A stretch of DNA of 64,000 nt. Origin: Colwellia sp. C2M11 (GTDB lineage: Bacteria > Pseudomonadota > Gammaproteobacteria > Enterobacterales > Alteromonadaceae). Position numbers and translations under genes: made by a program. The stretch is taken from NCBI RefSeq assembly GCF_018860915.1, contig NZ_JAHKQD010000003.1, positions 62,001 through 126,000 on the forward strand. The letters are read 5' to 3'. Of this stretch, positions 47,863 to 57,000 are shown in pieces. The stretch's first letter is position 1. Each line of letters opens with the position of its first letter. The notes under the pieces are model-generated. The model did not search any database. It was not told where the DNA came from and was given only the letters and a program-made list of their open reading frames with translations.

Positions 47863-48810
47863 TTAAATGACGGTATCTGGATGTATTGCTTTGATATTAG
47901 AAGCATCCAATTTATATGGGGTAATTTGATAAACATAATAATTAAGCCAATTAGTAAATAATAGACTACCATGACTTCGCCAAGAACCAATAGGAGGATT
48001 ATTTTGGTTATCGTCTTTATAATAATTTTTAGGTATCGCCGTGCCACTATCATTTAAGCTATCACGTAAAAATTCTTCGTGTAAAGTAGAGGTATCATAT
48101 TCAGGATGGCCTGTTAAATAAACTTGTTGCTTATTTTTACTCGCAGCTAAATAAACTCCAGCTTCTTCAGATTCTGCTAAGACTTTTATTTGTGAAATAC
48201 TTTCATAATCTGATTTATCAATGTAGCCATAGCGAGAATGCGGCACATTAAAATTTTCATCAAAGCCACGCGTTAAAGGTTCTTTTTCATCAAGTGCTTT
48301 GTGATTAAAAATTCCCGATAATTTGTTTTTTCTTAAATGGCGATTCAAACCATAGTGATGGTACAGCGCGGCATGTGCAGCCCAACAAGAAAACATTGTT
48401 GAAGTAACATTTTTTTCTGCCCAATCAAAGACTTCACATATTTTATCCCAAAAAGTAACTTGTGAATAATCAAGTAAAGCTAACGGCGCTCCAGTAATAA
48501 TTAAACCATCATATTGTTTATGTTTTACATCATCAAATAAATGGTAAAAGGTATCTAAATGCTCTGTTGGGGTATTTTTCGATTCATTGGCATTAATACG
48601 AATAAACTCTATATTTATTTGTAATGGGGTATTCGACAACATGCGCAGTATTTGCACTTCTGTTTCAATTTTATTTGGCATTAAATTCAAAATAGCGACT
48701 TGCATTGGGCGTATTTCTTGAGAAATGGCCCTATGTTCAGACATAACAAAAATATTTTCTTTATCTAACACTGATAATGCAGGTAATTGATCTGGAATTT
48801 TAATTGGCAT
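47863..48810 (-). CDS. metA: Homoserine O-acyltransferase (MetA family, probably succinyltransferase)
   Basis: It activates homoserine with an acyl-CoA as the first committed step of methionine synthesis. The family start MPIKIPDQLPA is at 48810, with AGGTG upstream; the longer frame to 48837 adds nine unconserved residues. 315 residues. The nucleophile lies in FSCWAAHAALYHHYG, and PHSRYGYI and GHPEYDTSTL are typical. The acyl-specificity position 111, Gly in E. coli (succinyl) and Glu in acetyl-using enzymes, is Ala here (GAPLALLDY). A small residue favours succinyl-CoA, but this is inference. Confidence 0.95.
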   Translation of the reverse strand: MPIKIPDQLPALSVLDKENIFVMSEHRAISQEIRPMQVAILNLMPNKIETEVQILRMLSNTPLQINIEFIRINANESKNTPTEHLDTFYHLFDDVKHKQYDGLIITGAPLALLDYSQVTFWDKICEVFDWAEKNVTSTMFSCWAAHAALYHHYGLNRHLRKNKLSGIFNHKALDEKEPLTRGFDENFNVPHSRYGYIDKSDYESISQIKVLAESEEAGVYLAASKNKQQVYLTGHPEYDTSTLHEEFLRDSLNDSGTAIPKNYYKDDNQNNPPIGSWRSHGSLLFTNWLNYYVYQITPYKLDASNIKAIHPDTVI

Positions 48811-48881
48811 AACGCACCTATGACGAAGAAAAAGCAAACAAAGTATAGAAAAACTATACTTACAATACTACTTAGATTGCT

Positions 48882-48913
48882 AGATATGTCAACATCTAAA
48901 CGTTTAGATGGCT
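48882..48913 (-). promoter_or_regulatory. MetJ-type operator upstream of metA-metH
   Basis: Four contiguous 8-base boxes resemble AGACGTCT: AGATATGT, CAACATCT, AAACGTTT and AGATGGCT (5, 5, 6 and 6 matches of 8). The centre contains the perfect 16-bp palindrome ATCTAAACGTTTAGAT (48894-48909). It lies about 70 bases before the metA start, suiting repression of the metA-metH operon by MetJ-SAM. Confidence 0.7.
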
Positions 48914-49519
48914 AAATAGATTAAACCTATATATTATCGTATTGAATTTGTAAAATGTCATTTAAAAAGAGAATACCGCCAAGAGCGAGAATGAAGCTGA
49001 GCAAGCCCTGTGAATCAGCTATGGACTTTAATTATATGTTTATGCGATTTGTAAGTAGTAAATTTTTTTTAATTGTATGCATATTCACAACAACATGACT
49101 TACCATCTTAAAACAATAAATGTATCTTCTTTAGTAAGGGCTTTCTTTGTTTATAAAAATTTACAAATATAAGAGACCAATCGGTCTGATATAAAATAGA
49201 TTTACAAGCATTTATTTTAAGCTTTTGATCAATCCGATATAGGGCTAGATCATGCTAATGAAGCAGGATCGTTTTAGGGTAATCTAATGAGCTACAAGCC
49301 ACGGTTGCATTCTATTGTATGGAAACTCACTTTATTGCATTTAAAAAGTGCATTTGTATTAATTCAAAATATTACCTCTTTTGAGTAGTGATCAATATAA
49401 GATAAATAGCCTCTCACTTTAATGCAAGGGAACTCCCTCTCTTCAATAGACTCTTCCTCTCTTACAAGTTACTCTCTTATTAATTCTGTAAAATTTTGTT
49501 TTAAATCAAGGACAACTTA
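48914..49519. other. Left border of the accessory island, no convincing gene
   Basis: About 600 bases between the metA promoter and the first island gene. I see tiny unconvincing frames (35 codons at 48991-49098; 33 codons at 49287-49388). There is an inverted repeat AGACC-AATC-GGTCT (49174-49187) that looks like a TetR-family operator without an adjacent TetR gene, and a pyrimidine-rich CTCT stretch (49431-49480). It may contain remnants left by insertion of the island. Confidence 0.4.
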
Positions 49520-50602
49520 ATGCAAGAAAATATGGATATGGCATTTGCTTACCCGAAATACCTTGAGGAACTTGTAGAAAGGCTAGTAAAGAGAAACTGG
49601 CTCGTACATAACTTTCCAAAAGTAGATAATACTGATGTATATAATTTCGCTAACTATCGGCAAAACAAGCTCGTCAACAATGTAATTTACACTGTTTACC
49701 TAGATGTAAATATTTATCAGTTTATTATAAATTCGATTAAAAAGAATTCACCTAAAGAAGAGTTTAAAGATGCTATAGCACTAGTTGCATTCTGCCAAAT
49801 TGCAGAAATCGAGCTAGATCCGACATATGCTGTTTATGAAAAATTAAATTATAGTAATGATCAGGCACTCCTTGATGAGTTAACTACCGATCTAGAATTA
49901 TTTCAAAGAATAAACAATACAAGTAATGAGCTTTTAGCTCAGTATTCACTAGGATTCATTGAAAAATTCACGCCCTCTGAGGGGCACAATGTTGAGCATG
50001 AGAAAGTCCAGAAAGGGCTAACTAAGTATCGTAGATTGATTGAATGGGACTCGATGTATTTAATGATTCTTTACATCACAAATACATCCCTAATAGATGC
50101 TCTTAATAAAAAGTCCAAGCTGAAGAAACTAATAGAATGGATGATAAAAGAGTTTAGACTTTCATTGGTAGTAATCGTGTTCGCGATTATATATTTTGGT
50201 GATAAGCCACTTAGAAGGATGATGAAGGTTAAGCTAAACGATTCACCTGAAAGAAAATTGAAAAGCTTGTTTAATATGACTTGGGATCTTTATACCCTAA
50301 ATAGGTATTTCAGAATGTGGACAGAAAGAGAACCGCAACAAGAAGGTATATATGCCAGCAATGACAAGGTATTCAACGAGATTTTACGTGGTTCAATTGA
50401 TGTGCAAAATTCGGAAGAACTCACTCACTTTGAAGGTCACATAGACAAAAAGGACATTCAATTTATTTCTGAGATGACAATGAACCAGAATCATAGCCAC
50501 GAAAGAATGTATGATTCTGAAGAATGGTCGCATGAATATAGAGCAAGACTGATTAAAAAACACGAAAAATTATTAGGTGTTGATAGTAAAGCTACATCAT
50601 AA
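49520..50602 (+). CDS. Uncharacterised protein, possibly PIN-like nuclease
   Basis: I do not recognise this 360-residue protein with certainty. It opens with helices, then a strand ending in Asp (VYLDVNIYQFI; Asp62, Asn64), a helical segment with conserved-looking FCQIAEIELDPTYAVYE (91-107), an acidic EWDSMYLMILYI (175-186) and a hydrophobic stretch ending YFGDKP (Asp228). An early Asp-x-Asn after a hydrophobic strand plus later acidic residues is how PIN-domain RNases look, so a PIN-like fold is my guess. The hydrophobic run 214-226 could instead be a membrane segment. A DUF2971 gene follows after 16 bases. Confidence 0.6.
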   Translation: MQENMDMAFAYPKYLEELVERLVKRNWLVHNFPKVDNTDVYNFANYRQNKLVNNVIYTVYLDVNIYQFIINSIKKNSPKEEFKDAIALVAFCQIAEIELDPTYAVYEKLNYSNDQALLDELTTDLELFQRINNTSNELLAQYSLGFIEKFTPSEGHNVEHEKVQKGLTKYRRLIEWDSMYLMILYITNTSLIDALNKKSKLKKLIEWMIKEFRLSLVVIVFAIIYFGDKPLRRMMKVKLNDSPERKLKSLFNMTWDLYTLNRYFRMWTEREPQQEGIYASNDKVFNEILRGSIDVQNSEELTHFEGHIDKKDIQFISEMTMNQNHSHERMYDSEEWSHEYRARLIKKHEKLLGVDSKATS

Positions 50603-50618
50603 TTTATAAGGATTTAGA

Positions 50619-51197
50619 GTGATTTTATACAAATATAGAAATTTGGAAAATTTGAGATTTTTAATAGACATATTTATGAATCAGAGGCTTTATGCAGCTC
50701 ATTACACTGAAATGAACGATCCTATGGAAGGACATTATTTTCATCGGTCCGGCAGTTTAAATCCAGAATTTAAGTCAGCATTGAAGGGTGAGAAGTCAAG
50801 TTATGGAATTTGTTCTCTTTCAGAAATCGCTAATAATGACTTAATGTGGGCGCATTATGCTGGAGGTCATACTGGGATTTGTATTGGAGTTGAAGTCTGC
50901 CCAAATAAATATGAAATAGAAAAGGTAATGTATGACGGATTAAGCGCTTTAACAAATAAGCTCGAAAATGAGCCTGCGGAAGCAGCCAAAAGGGTTCTGT
51001 CACATAAGCTTGAAATATGGGATTATGAAGAGGAACACAGGGTATTTGTTCAATATTCAAAATTTGTAGAATTAGAAATAAAAGAGGTCATATTTGGCCG
51101 TAGAGCTAAAGATAAAGACTTTTATAAAAAACTAATCTTAGCATTTTGCCCTAATGTCATATTTAAAGAAGAGTTAGAACTAGAGCGTAAGTTTTAA
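50619..51197 (+). CDS. DUF2971 family protein
   Basis: DUF2971 proteins are small cytoplasmic proteins of unknown function, frequent in accessory and defence regions. The 192 residues start at GTG 50619, with AAGGAT upstream. They contain the family pattern: LYKYRNLENLRFL at the N-terminus, YAAHYTEMNDPMEGHY (the NDP motif), ICSLSEIANNDLMWAHYAGG, GICIGVEV and the acidic EEEHRVF near residue 145. It lies 16 bases after the preceding gene, so the two form an operon. The pairing hints at a joint role, perhaps nuclease with partner, but nothing proves it. Confidence 0.82.
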   Translation: MILYKYRNLENLRFLIDIFMNQRLYAAHYTEMNDPMEGHYFHRSGSLNPEFKSALKGEKSSYGICSLSEIANNDLMWAHYAGGHTGICIGVEVCPNKYEIEKVMYDGLSALTNKLENEPAEAAKRVLSHKLEIWDYEEEHRVFVQYSKFVELEIKEVIFGRRAKDKDFYKKLILAFCPNVIFKEELELERKF

Positions 51198-51278
51198 TTT
51201 CTTTGATTGGTCAAGCGATTCATGATTGCGTTTTAAATATTGTGTTCTGATAGATAATGAGACGAATCTCAATAATTA

Positions 51279-51348
51279 GTTGTAGTTTAAACCTGAACTG
51301 ACACCCTAAAAACGGGTAACTGTCAGATCAAGTCTGAGCCACTACAAC
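51279..51348. repeat. Imperfect inverted repeat / hairpin element beside an island gene
   Basis: The element is bounded by GTTGTAGT (51279-51286) and ACTACAAC (51341-51348), with inner pairs CTGACA/TGTCAG and CCC/GGG around an A-rich loop. The reverse complement of 51279-51302 matches 52558-52581 at 19 of 24 bases (GTCAGTTCA-N8-CTACAAC). The element ends exactly at the stop codon of the minus-strand gene 51349-52458. Confidence 0.6.
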
Positions 51349-52458
51349 TTAAAAGCCTATTGGAACTATGCTTTCTACCCCAAACGCTTTTCCCAATAAC
51401 ACCTGGTTTTGATTAATATTATTAATATGCTCACCTAAATTTGAAAAAACTTGAAATTGTTTATGGGCTTTCTTGTATTGATGATAATCAATTGCTTGTT
51501 TGATAAAAGTTTTTAAACCACCTGTCTCAACAGATACAAGAGAACTAGATATGTCTGTTGATGTGATTTTTCTTCTAAGCAAGTTAGGCTTCTTAAACTC
51601 TCCAGCAGTTAGCGCTTCCCAAGCTCTATTCCAATCTGCAACAATTTCTTCTTGCTCACCAATATTTTTGGATATTTGCACTTTATTTGTAAATTTATGG
51701 CGTAACGTTCTAAACTCTTTAAACTCCTCCCGCATATCAGCAAGCTTTCCAACCATATCCTCACTTGATTTACATCGGCTCAATAGCAATGACATAAAAG
51801 GTGGAATATATTTAATTTCAGATATAAAAGGAGTAGATATAGATTCTGATAATCTTACAAACCTTTGGTTATGCTGGGTCGCATAATCAAAGTAGTTTTT
51901 TAAAACAGCATCCCTTTTATCTTTCTTTTGTAGAGCAAATTCAGAAACAGAGTTTAACGAAAGTGGCAACATATTCACACTGTCTGTTAGTTCTGCCATC
52001 TCGTTAGTATAGCACCAATGCCACATTCTAAGTTGAGTTAAGAAGTTTGACTCCAACAATTCCTTACTAGTTTGATCTGTCTCAGCACTTTTAATAATAT
52101 CTAAGCCAATACCTGGATCGTGTTGTATTTGCCAAATCTTATTTTCTTTTGATAACTCTTCAAAAGCCAAAGCGTGTAGATCTGCATCTATAGAAATATG
52201 ATCCGTCATATCTGTAGAGTGAAATAATTCTTCCTTATCAATAAATCGAATAGTTCCTGAGTGTCTTCGATTTAACTCCTTTACGATTCGATTTTTTTTG
52301 TAATTTTCGGACAAAACCACTTCATCAAATAAGATTACTGAAGAAATAAAAGTCTCTACTCTAGAGACTAACTCTACAGATAGCTTTTTATAGAGTTTGC
52401 TTGATAGACAATCAAATGCGTCTATACTCCAATTTGATAATACTGCTGAGTTGTTCAT
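51349..52458 (-). CDS. Uncharacterised island protein
   Basis: I do not recognise this 369-residue protein. It appears cytoplasmic, mostly helical and charged, without signal peptide, membrane segment or nucleotide-binding motif. Notable segments are SSVILFDEVVLSENYKKN (about 40-57), HALAFEELSKENKIWQIQHD, YIPPFMSLLLSRCKSSEDM near 215 and a charged EEFKEFRTLRHKF region. The hydrophobic strand VILFDEV followed by acidic sites is compatible with a nuclease or sensor, but this is weak. It stands alone, flanked on both sides by copies of a repeat (51279-51348 and 52558-52581), as if it were a separate insertion. Confidence 0.65.
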   Translation of the reverse strand: MNNSAVLSNWSIDAFDCLSSKLYKKLSVELVSRVETFISSVILFDEVVLSENYKKNRIVKELNRRHSGTIRFIDKEELFHSTDMTDHISIDADLHALAFEELSKENKIWQIQHDPGIGLDIIKSAETDQTSKELLESNFLTQLRMWHWCYTNEMAELTDSVNMLPLSLNSVSEFALQKKDKRDAVLKNYFDYATQHNQRFVRLSESISTPFISEIKYIPPFMSLLLSRCKSSEDMVGKLADMREEFKEFRTLRHKFTNKVQISKNIGEQEEIVADWNRAWEALTAGEFKKPNLLRRKITSTDISSSLVSVETGGLKTFIKQAIDYHQYKKAHKQFQVFSNLGEHINNINQNQVLLGKAFGVESIVPIGF

Positions 52459-52557
52459 TTAATTTCCCTATATTTAATTTATTTTAATATTTATTACTCG
52501 GAAGTAATGTGCTTATTACTTCTGGTTAGATTTGGTGAAGCTCTGATATTTAAAAGC

Positions 52558-52581
52558 GTCAGTTCAACATTGAGCTACAAC
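52558..52581. repeat. Second copy of the island repeat end
   Basis: GTCAGTTCA-N8-CTACAAC, identical in fixed blocks and spacing to the reverse complement of 51279-51302, and similar to 51322-51348 on the same strand. It sits three bases from the stop codon of the AlbA_2-like gene. Confidence 0.55.
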
Positions 52582-52584
52582 AAG

Positions 52585-53748
52585 TTAAATACGTTCACCG
52601 TAATTAACCCAATAAGCCCATTCTGAAAAAAGCCTTTCAGATGTGTGACGATTAATTGTTTTATTTTTGGTCATCGCGTCAGAAATCATTTCATCATTCT
52701 CTTTAATAAATGAATCAAAATCATTTTTTAGTTTTTTGCATACGTGCGTTAATGATTGCTCTGAATCCAAAATTAAGAATGGTAAGTGAATAATTGGTGG
52801 CTTTATTTGACTTTCAATAGGAGTAGAGAAAGACCTTTCGTTAGGTGTTTCAATTTCCAATGCTCTTATATGTTTGAATAGGCTATATTCTACAGTACCT
52901 TTTGTATAATAAAATAAGTCACAATAGCAATTGGTAATACAACCATCATCTTTTTCTGGGTATGTTAAGAACTCAATACTTGGAAAGGGAATACATAAAT
53001 TCTCACTGTTAAAGCGTATTACTGGTATTTTGTGCAACTCTACTTTTTTGTATTTTAGGTGATAATAATACTTACTAGGTTTTTCAAATAAAATTTCTTG
53101 CCACCAAAATTTTCCACCTGATGATTCACCATCTCCAATCTCGATAGTATAATCTGGATCTATGTCGTAAAAAGCTCCGTTTATTCCGTCATATTTCCAG
53201 TTTTCAAAATCTAGCAATAAATCTACAAACCGTTCAGAAGCTTTTTTATCTAATCCAAATTGTTCACGCCACATAGCTTCAATTTCATACGGGTTGGCAC
53301 TACTATCCTTTGGCGTATTAGTATCTTCCACTCTAGAATAAACAGTTCCAGAGCGAACACATCTGCCTTTTTTATTTTCATCACGCGTTAAAAAATATGG
53401 CTTAAACCTTTCATTTTTTATCACAAGAATATCTAACTCTAAGGCTTTAACTTTAATGGTCTTAAGCTCTATTGTTGGTATATTATTTTTGGCAAAACTT
53501 TTTGTCTGAAGGTAACTAATGATATCTGCTTGTGTTGGGCGATACACGCTCCCCGCTAAACCAATAACCTCACAATTATCATTTACACCAAAAATTAAGT
53601 AACGATCACTATCACAAAGCACGTTAGCCATGCATAAAATATCATGGAGAAGATCTACTAGATTAGAATGATGTTGCTGTTTAAAATCCCACCACTGTCC
53701 TTCTCTATTTTCCGACAGCAGTTGTTCAATGAGTTCTTTCATTTTCAT
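52585..53748 (-). CDS. AlbA_2/Schlafen-like domain protein
   Basis: The N-terminal part (about 1-140) resembles the AlbA_2 (Schlafen-type, divergent AAA_4) domain: REGQWWDFKQQHH, then LLHDILCMANVLCDSDRYLIFGVND and the GLAGS segment, with VRSGTVYSRVEDTNTP further on. Proteins with this domain include transcription regulators and nucleases and are common in defence regions. The C-terminal 240 residues are unfamiliar. 387 residues. It is the last gene of the five-gene minus-strand operon, 33 bases after the 90-residue gene, so it probably belongs to the same system. Confidence 0.72.
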   Translation of the reverse strand: MKMKELIEQLLSENREGQWWDFKQQHHSNLVDLLHDILCMANVLCDSDRYLIFGVNDNCEVIGLAGSVYRPTQADIISYLQTKSFAKNNIPTIELKTIKVKALELDILVIKNERFKPYFLTRDENKKGRCVRSGTVYSRVEDTNTPKDSSANPYEIEAMWREQFGLDKKASERFVDLLLDFENWKYDGINGAFYDIDPDYTIEIGDGESSGGKFWWQEILFEKPSKYYYHLKYKKVELHKIPVIRFNSENLCIPFPSIEFLTYPEKDDGCITNCYCDLFYYTKGTVEYSLFKHIRALEIETPNERSFSTPIESQIKPPIIHLPFLILDSEQSLTHVCKKLKNDFDSFIKENDEMISDAMTKNKTINRHTSERLFSEWAYWVNYGERI

Positions 53749-53781
53749 CCATATATCTATGAGCTTTATGATTACAATTAA

Positions 53782-54054
53782 TTATTTTGTTTCATCTTCA
53801 GATGAAGATTCAACATTTATCATGTCATGAAAATTGTTCATCATATTTGCTTGAAGTCTGGCACTTTCGTTAATGGTTAAAAGATCAATTCTCCCGTTTG
53901 GAAGCATTTTTACTTTGTTTAAACTATCCATCACATGTGATGTACCCTGCATAAAGTGCATTTTCCCTTGATACCCTTGTTCTTTAAGTAAGTTGAAATT
54001 ACGCTCAAATTCCAATCTATTTCTAGGTGTCTTCATGTCTGTCATTTTACTCAT
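53782..54054 (-). CDS. 90-residue protein between the STAND and AlbA_2-like genes
   Basis: I do not recognise a domain. It is a soluble, Met- and Asn-rich protein starting MSKMTDMKTPRNRLEF, with a middle GKMHFMQGTSHVMDSL and a basic/hydrophobic LPNGRIDLLTINESARL (about 51-67), ending in a Ser/Glu-rich tail. The ribosome site AGGAAG five bases before the ATG is strong, and the gene begins nine bases after the 1934-residue gene. Its place right after an MBL and trypsin-STAND pair recalls the small third component (Avs1C) that I remember in AVAST type I loci. Homology to that component is not established here. Confidence 0.65.
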   Translation of the reverse strand: MSKMTDMKTPRNRLEFERNFNLLKEQGYQGKMHFMQGTSHVMDSLNKVKMLPNGRIDLLTINESARLQANMMNNFHDMINVESSSEDETK

Positions 54055-54063
54055 TTCTACTTC

Positions 54064-57000
54064 CTAATTAATCATCGATACTTCTAGGGTTTTACGGTTA
54101 ATGAAAAATTGTGTCGTAAAATTGTATTCTACACGCCAAAATATTTCCCAACCTTTTTGAGATAATAGATCCAATTTTTCACTTGTCATCATCAATCGAT
54201 TCCCCTCTCGAATAGGTCTTCCCAATTGTTCTGAATCCCAACTACGTCCTTCAATCCAATGACTCTCACTAATGTCATTAAGTTTGACTTTACCTGCAAA
54301 ACCTTGAACTCCCAAGTTAATAAATGAAGGTGTTACTCTTCCTCCTGTATAATTAATTCCTGGAGCACAATTAAACAAGAAACATTCATTTTTTCTTTTG
54401 TTAAGCTCATGAATATCTTTAACAAAAGGGTGTTGATTAGCTTGAAACTCTGAAGGTTCAAGACTAACTTTTGAATTACTTAAGAGAACTGATATTTCAA
54501 TCATCTTAGGGCTACTATCATGAGGCACAACCACTTCAAAATAATGTAAGTATTCATTATCACCCTCCTTAAGGAAATCCATGGGGTTTTGTGAAGAACT
54601 AGAAAGAAACTTAATTATTTTTTCATTTAAGCCATTCTGACTATAACTCTGTATGCTTTCATCTGGAAAATTGGGGTTAAACTGCCTTAATGCAGAGATA
54701 ACAGAATTAATATTTTCTTCTGTAACTCTATGTTGAATAATCTGATTTATTATGGGCATTAACTGGTCATTTATAAATTTTCTATTTTTTCCTAAGTTAT
54801 ACCCTTTATGAATTTTGTCATTGATTCTGACGATTTCATCGAACCCTAAGCATGGAGAGTTTTGAACCAATAGCTTACTTAGCGAAATAAGATCTGAATC
54901 CTTCCATACTCCAATTTTTGTTAATCTAGATAAGATATAAGTTAGTGAATCACCTAAGCTGCTAATATCTATTTCGTTTTCAATTTTCCCATTTATATCT
55001 ACTGGTTTACTATTAAAAATTGCGTTATCTAGTGATACATCCTCTTCCAACAAAGAACTATCAAGATTGTTAATACATGCGACTATAAGAGACCACGTAT
55101 GCTTTATGACTAAATGTTTACAGCTCTCAATTCTGCTAAATAATGACTGTATATTTACATGAGATTTGATTTGGCTAACATCTTCTATCGCTAATGAGTA
55201 GATTATTCCAACTGCAATCTCAGGTGATAGTGCTTGTATACCTGTTAATGAGTGCTCAGCTAAAATAGGTAGATAAATATCTGGTTCAAACCTCGAAATA
55301 GATTTAATTATGCTAGGTGCTCTCGAATATATGGCTGGAGATGGGTGATCGATGAAATTAAGTAAAAAGCCCATTAATTCTTGATCATTAAAGATAGTTT
55401 TTGAATTTTCAAAGTCCATCCACTCAAAATCCTCAACAATATGGTTTGGTGGGGATACCATAATTTTTATATGTTCAATAATACTCTCATGTAACTGTTC
55501 AACCTTTTCAGGAGACAATACATTGCTAAACTTTGAAATTAATTTATCTACTATTAACCAGTCAGTTGCATGTGGTTCATCGATAATAAGAGGCGTTAAT
55601 ATTTCTAATAATTCATTTTCATCGCATAATTTAGATAGCTCTGCAAATGCTTGATCATTTTGACCAAGGTTTCTCGACCAAACACCCCACCCTGAATCCT
55701 GTATCGCTCTTAAAGATAATAGTAATTCTTGCTTACTTGTTTTTTCGTCCTCGATATCTGAAGCTTCTTTGGCAAGCCCATAGTGAATATCAAACTCTTT
55801 TAACCCTTGGGATGTTCCAAAAGTTCCTGGTAGGTAAATTGAATTACCAATGTCATCTTCTCCCCTGTCAACGAGAGTCACATCTTCATGTTCAACTTCT
55901 GTAGGAGTAGATTCAGGTATTGTTGGAACTTCCACATCAATTTTGTTCTTATGGATCTGTATTATCAACTCATCAAAATGACGCTGTTCAAGATGCTTAT
56001 TAAGCCCACTAATAAATTGATTTCTTATAGCGAACTCCATATCAGAAATCAAAATTCGAATAATTCTATTCATGTAGAAATTTGATTGTATTGTGTTGCT
56101 ATTATTAATAGTGTTGGCAAAAATTTCAGAGAAGCGACTGATATACCTATCATCTCCAATAAGGAATAGTTCACTAATAGCCCATTGCAAGCTAAGTTGT
56201 ATGCCCTTTGTATTTTCTAATATGTTTAATATTCCACTTTGTTCATCAATTTTTCTTACTCCAGTATCGTAACTTGCTCCTTTATATAAACTATCAATTT
56301 GATTTGATTCAGCCCTATGCAAAATTAATTTAGGCTCAAGAGGAATGGTCTCATTTTGAAAGTATTTTATAGCTGTAGATAACTTTCCTGATGAACATAA
56401 AGAACCAATGAATTCTTCCTTTTCCATCCGTATATAACGCTGGAAAGTCATTTCACCTGCGGCAAAGTCTAAAATAGGAGCCAGTTCTTTTGGAGACCAT
56501 GAAGCGTTATGGCGCTTAAGCATACTTAAAGAAGAATTAATTAATCCTAACTGATCTTCTTTATACCATGATGGCCCCATCGAAGAATTTAGTAACTCTT
56601 GAAAACATCCGTCAGCGCGACTACTACCTAATGCTCTATAATGCGTAGCTAATAAGACTAATTCTTGACATCTATCCCAACGATTTTGAATACCTAATAA
56701 AACGTGGTCTTCAAGTTTCTTTAGTAACTGGAATATATGTTTTTTGTGCTCTATTTGGGGGAGCAAGTTCTTTGCTATTGTGTGAATAGTTTCTCTAAAA
56801 CCTTCAGAATATACACCTAACTGTTTATCTGAATGTTCATAGATAAAATCTAAATACTTACTTAAATTTTGTTTTGAATATAAAGAGAAAAATTCTAAGA
56901 TAGAATTATAAATAAAAGGAAGAGCCTCCTCTACTAACATGTATGAACGTTCAAATTGTGAACGTGTTAGTAAGTCAAACTTAAGAATAGGTAAAACCTT

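Noticed and set aside
48991-49388. Short frames of 35 and 33 codons in the island border
   Set aside because: Weak ribosome sites, no recognisable sequence, and the composition of the region gives such frames by chance.
49431-49480. CTCT-rich tract as a regulatory element
   Set aside because: Simple pyrimidine bias without a clear repeat unit or known binding motif.
51279-51348. Integron attC recombination site
   Set aside because: An attC site runs from RYYYAAC to GTTRRRY; this element runs from GTTGTAG to CTACAAC, the opposite orientation, and GTTGTAG breaks the GTTRRRY pattern. No integrase was seen.
55647-56085. Plus-strand frames opposite the trypsin-STAND gene
   Set aside because: They are antisense shadows of an intact 1934-codon gene and look like random translation.
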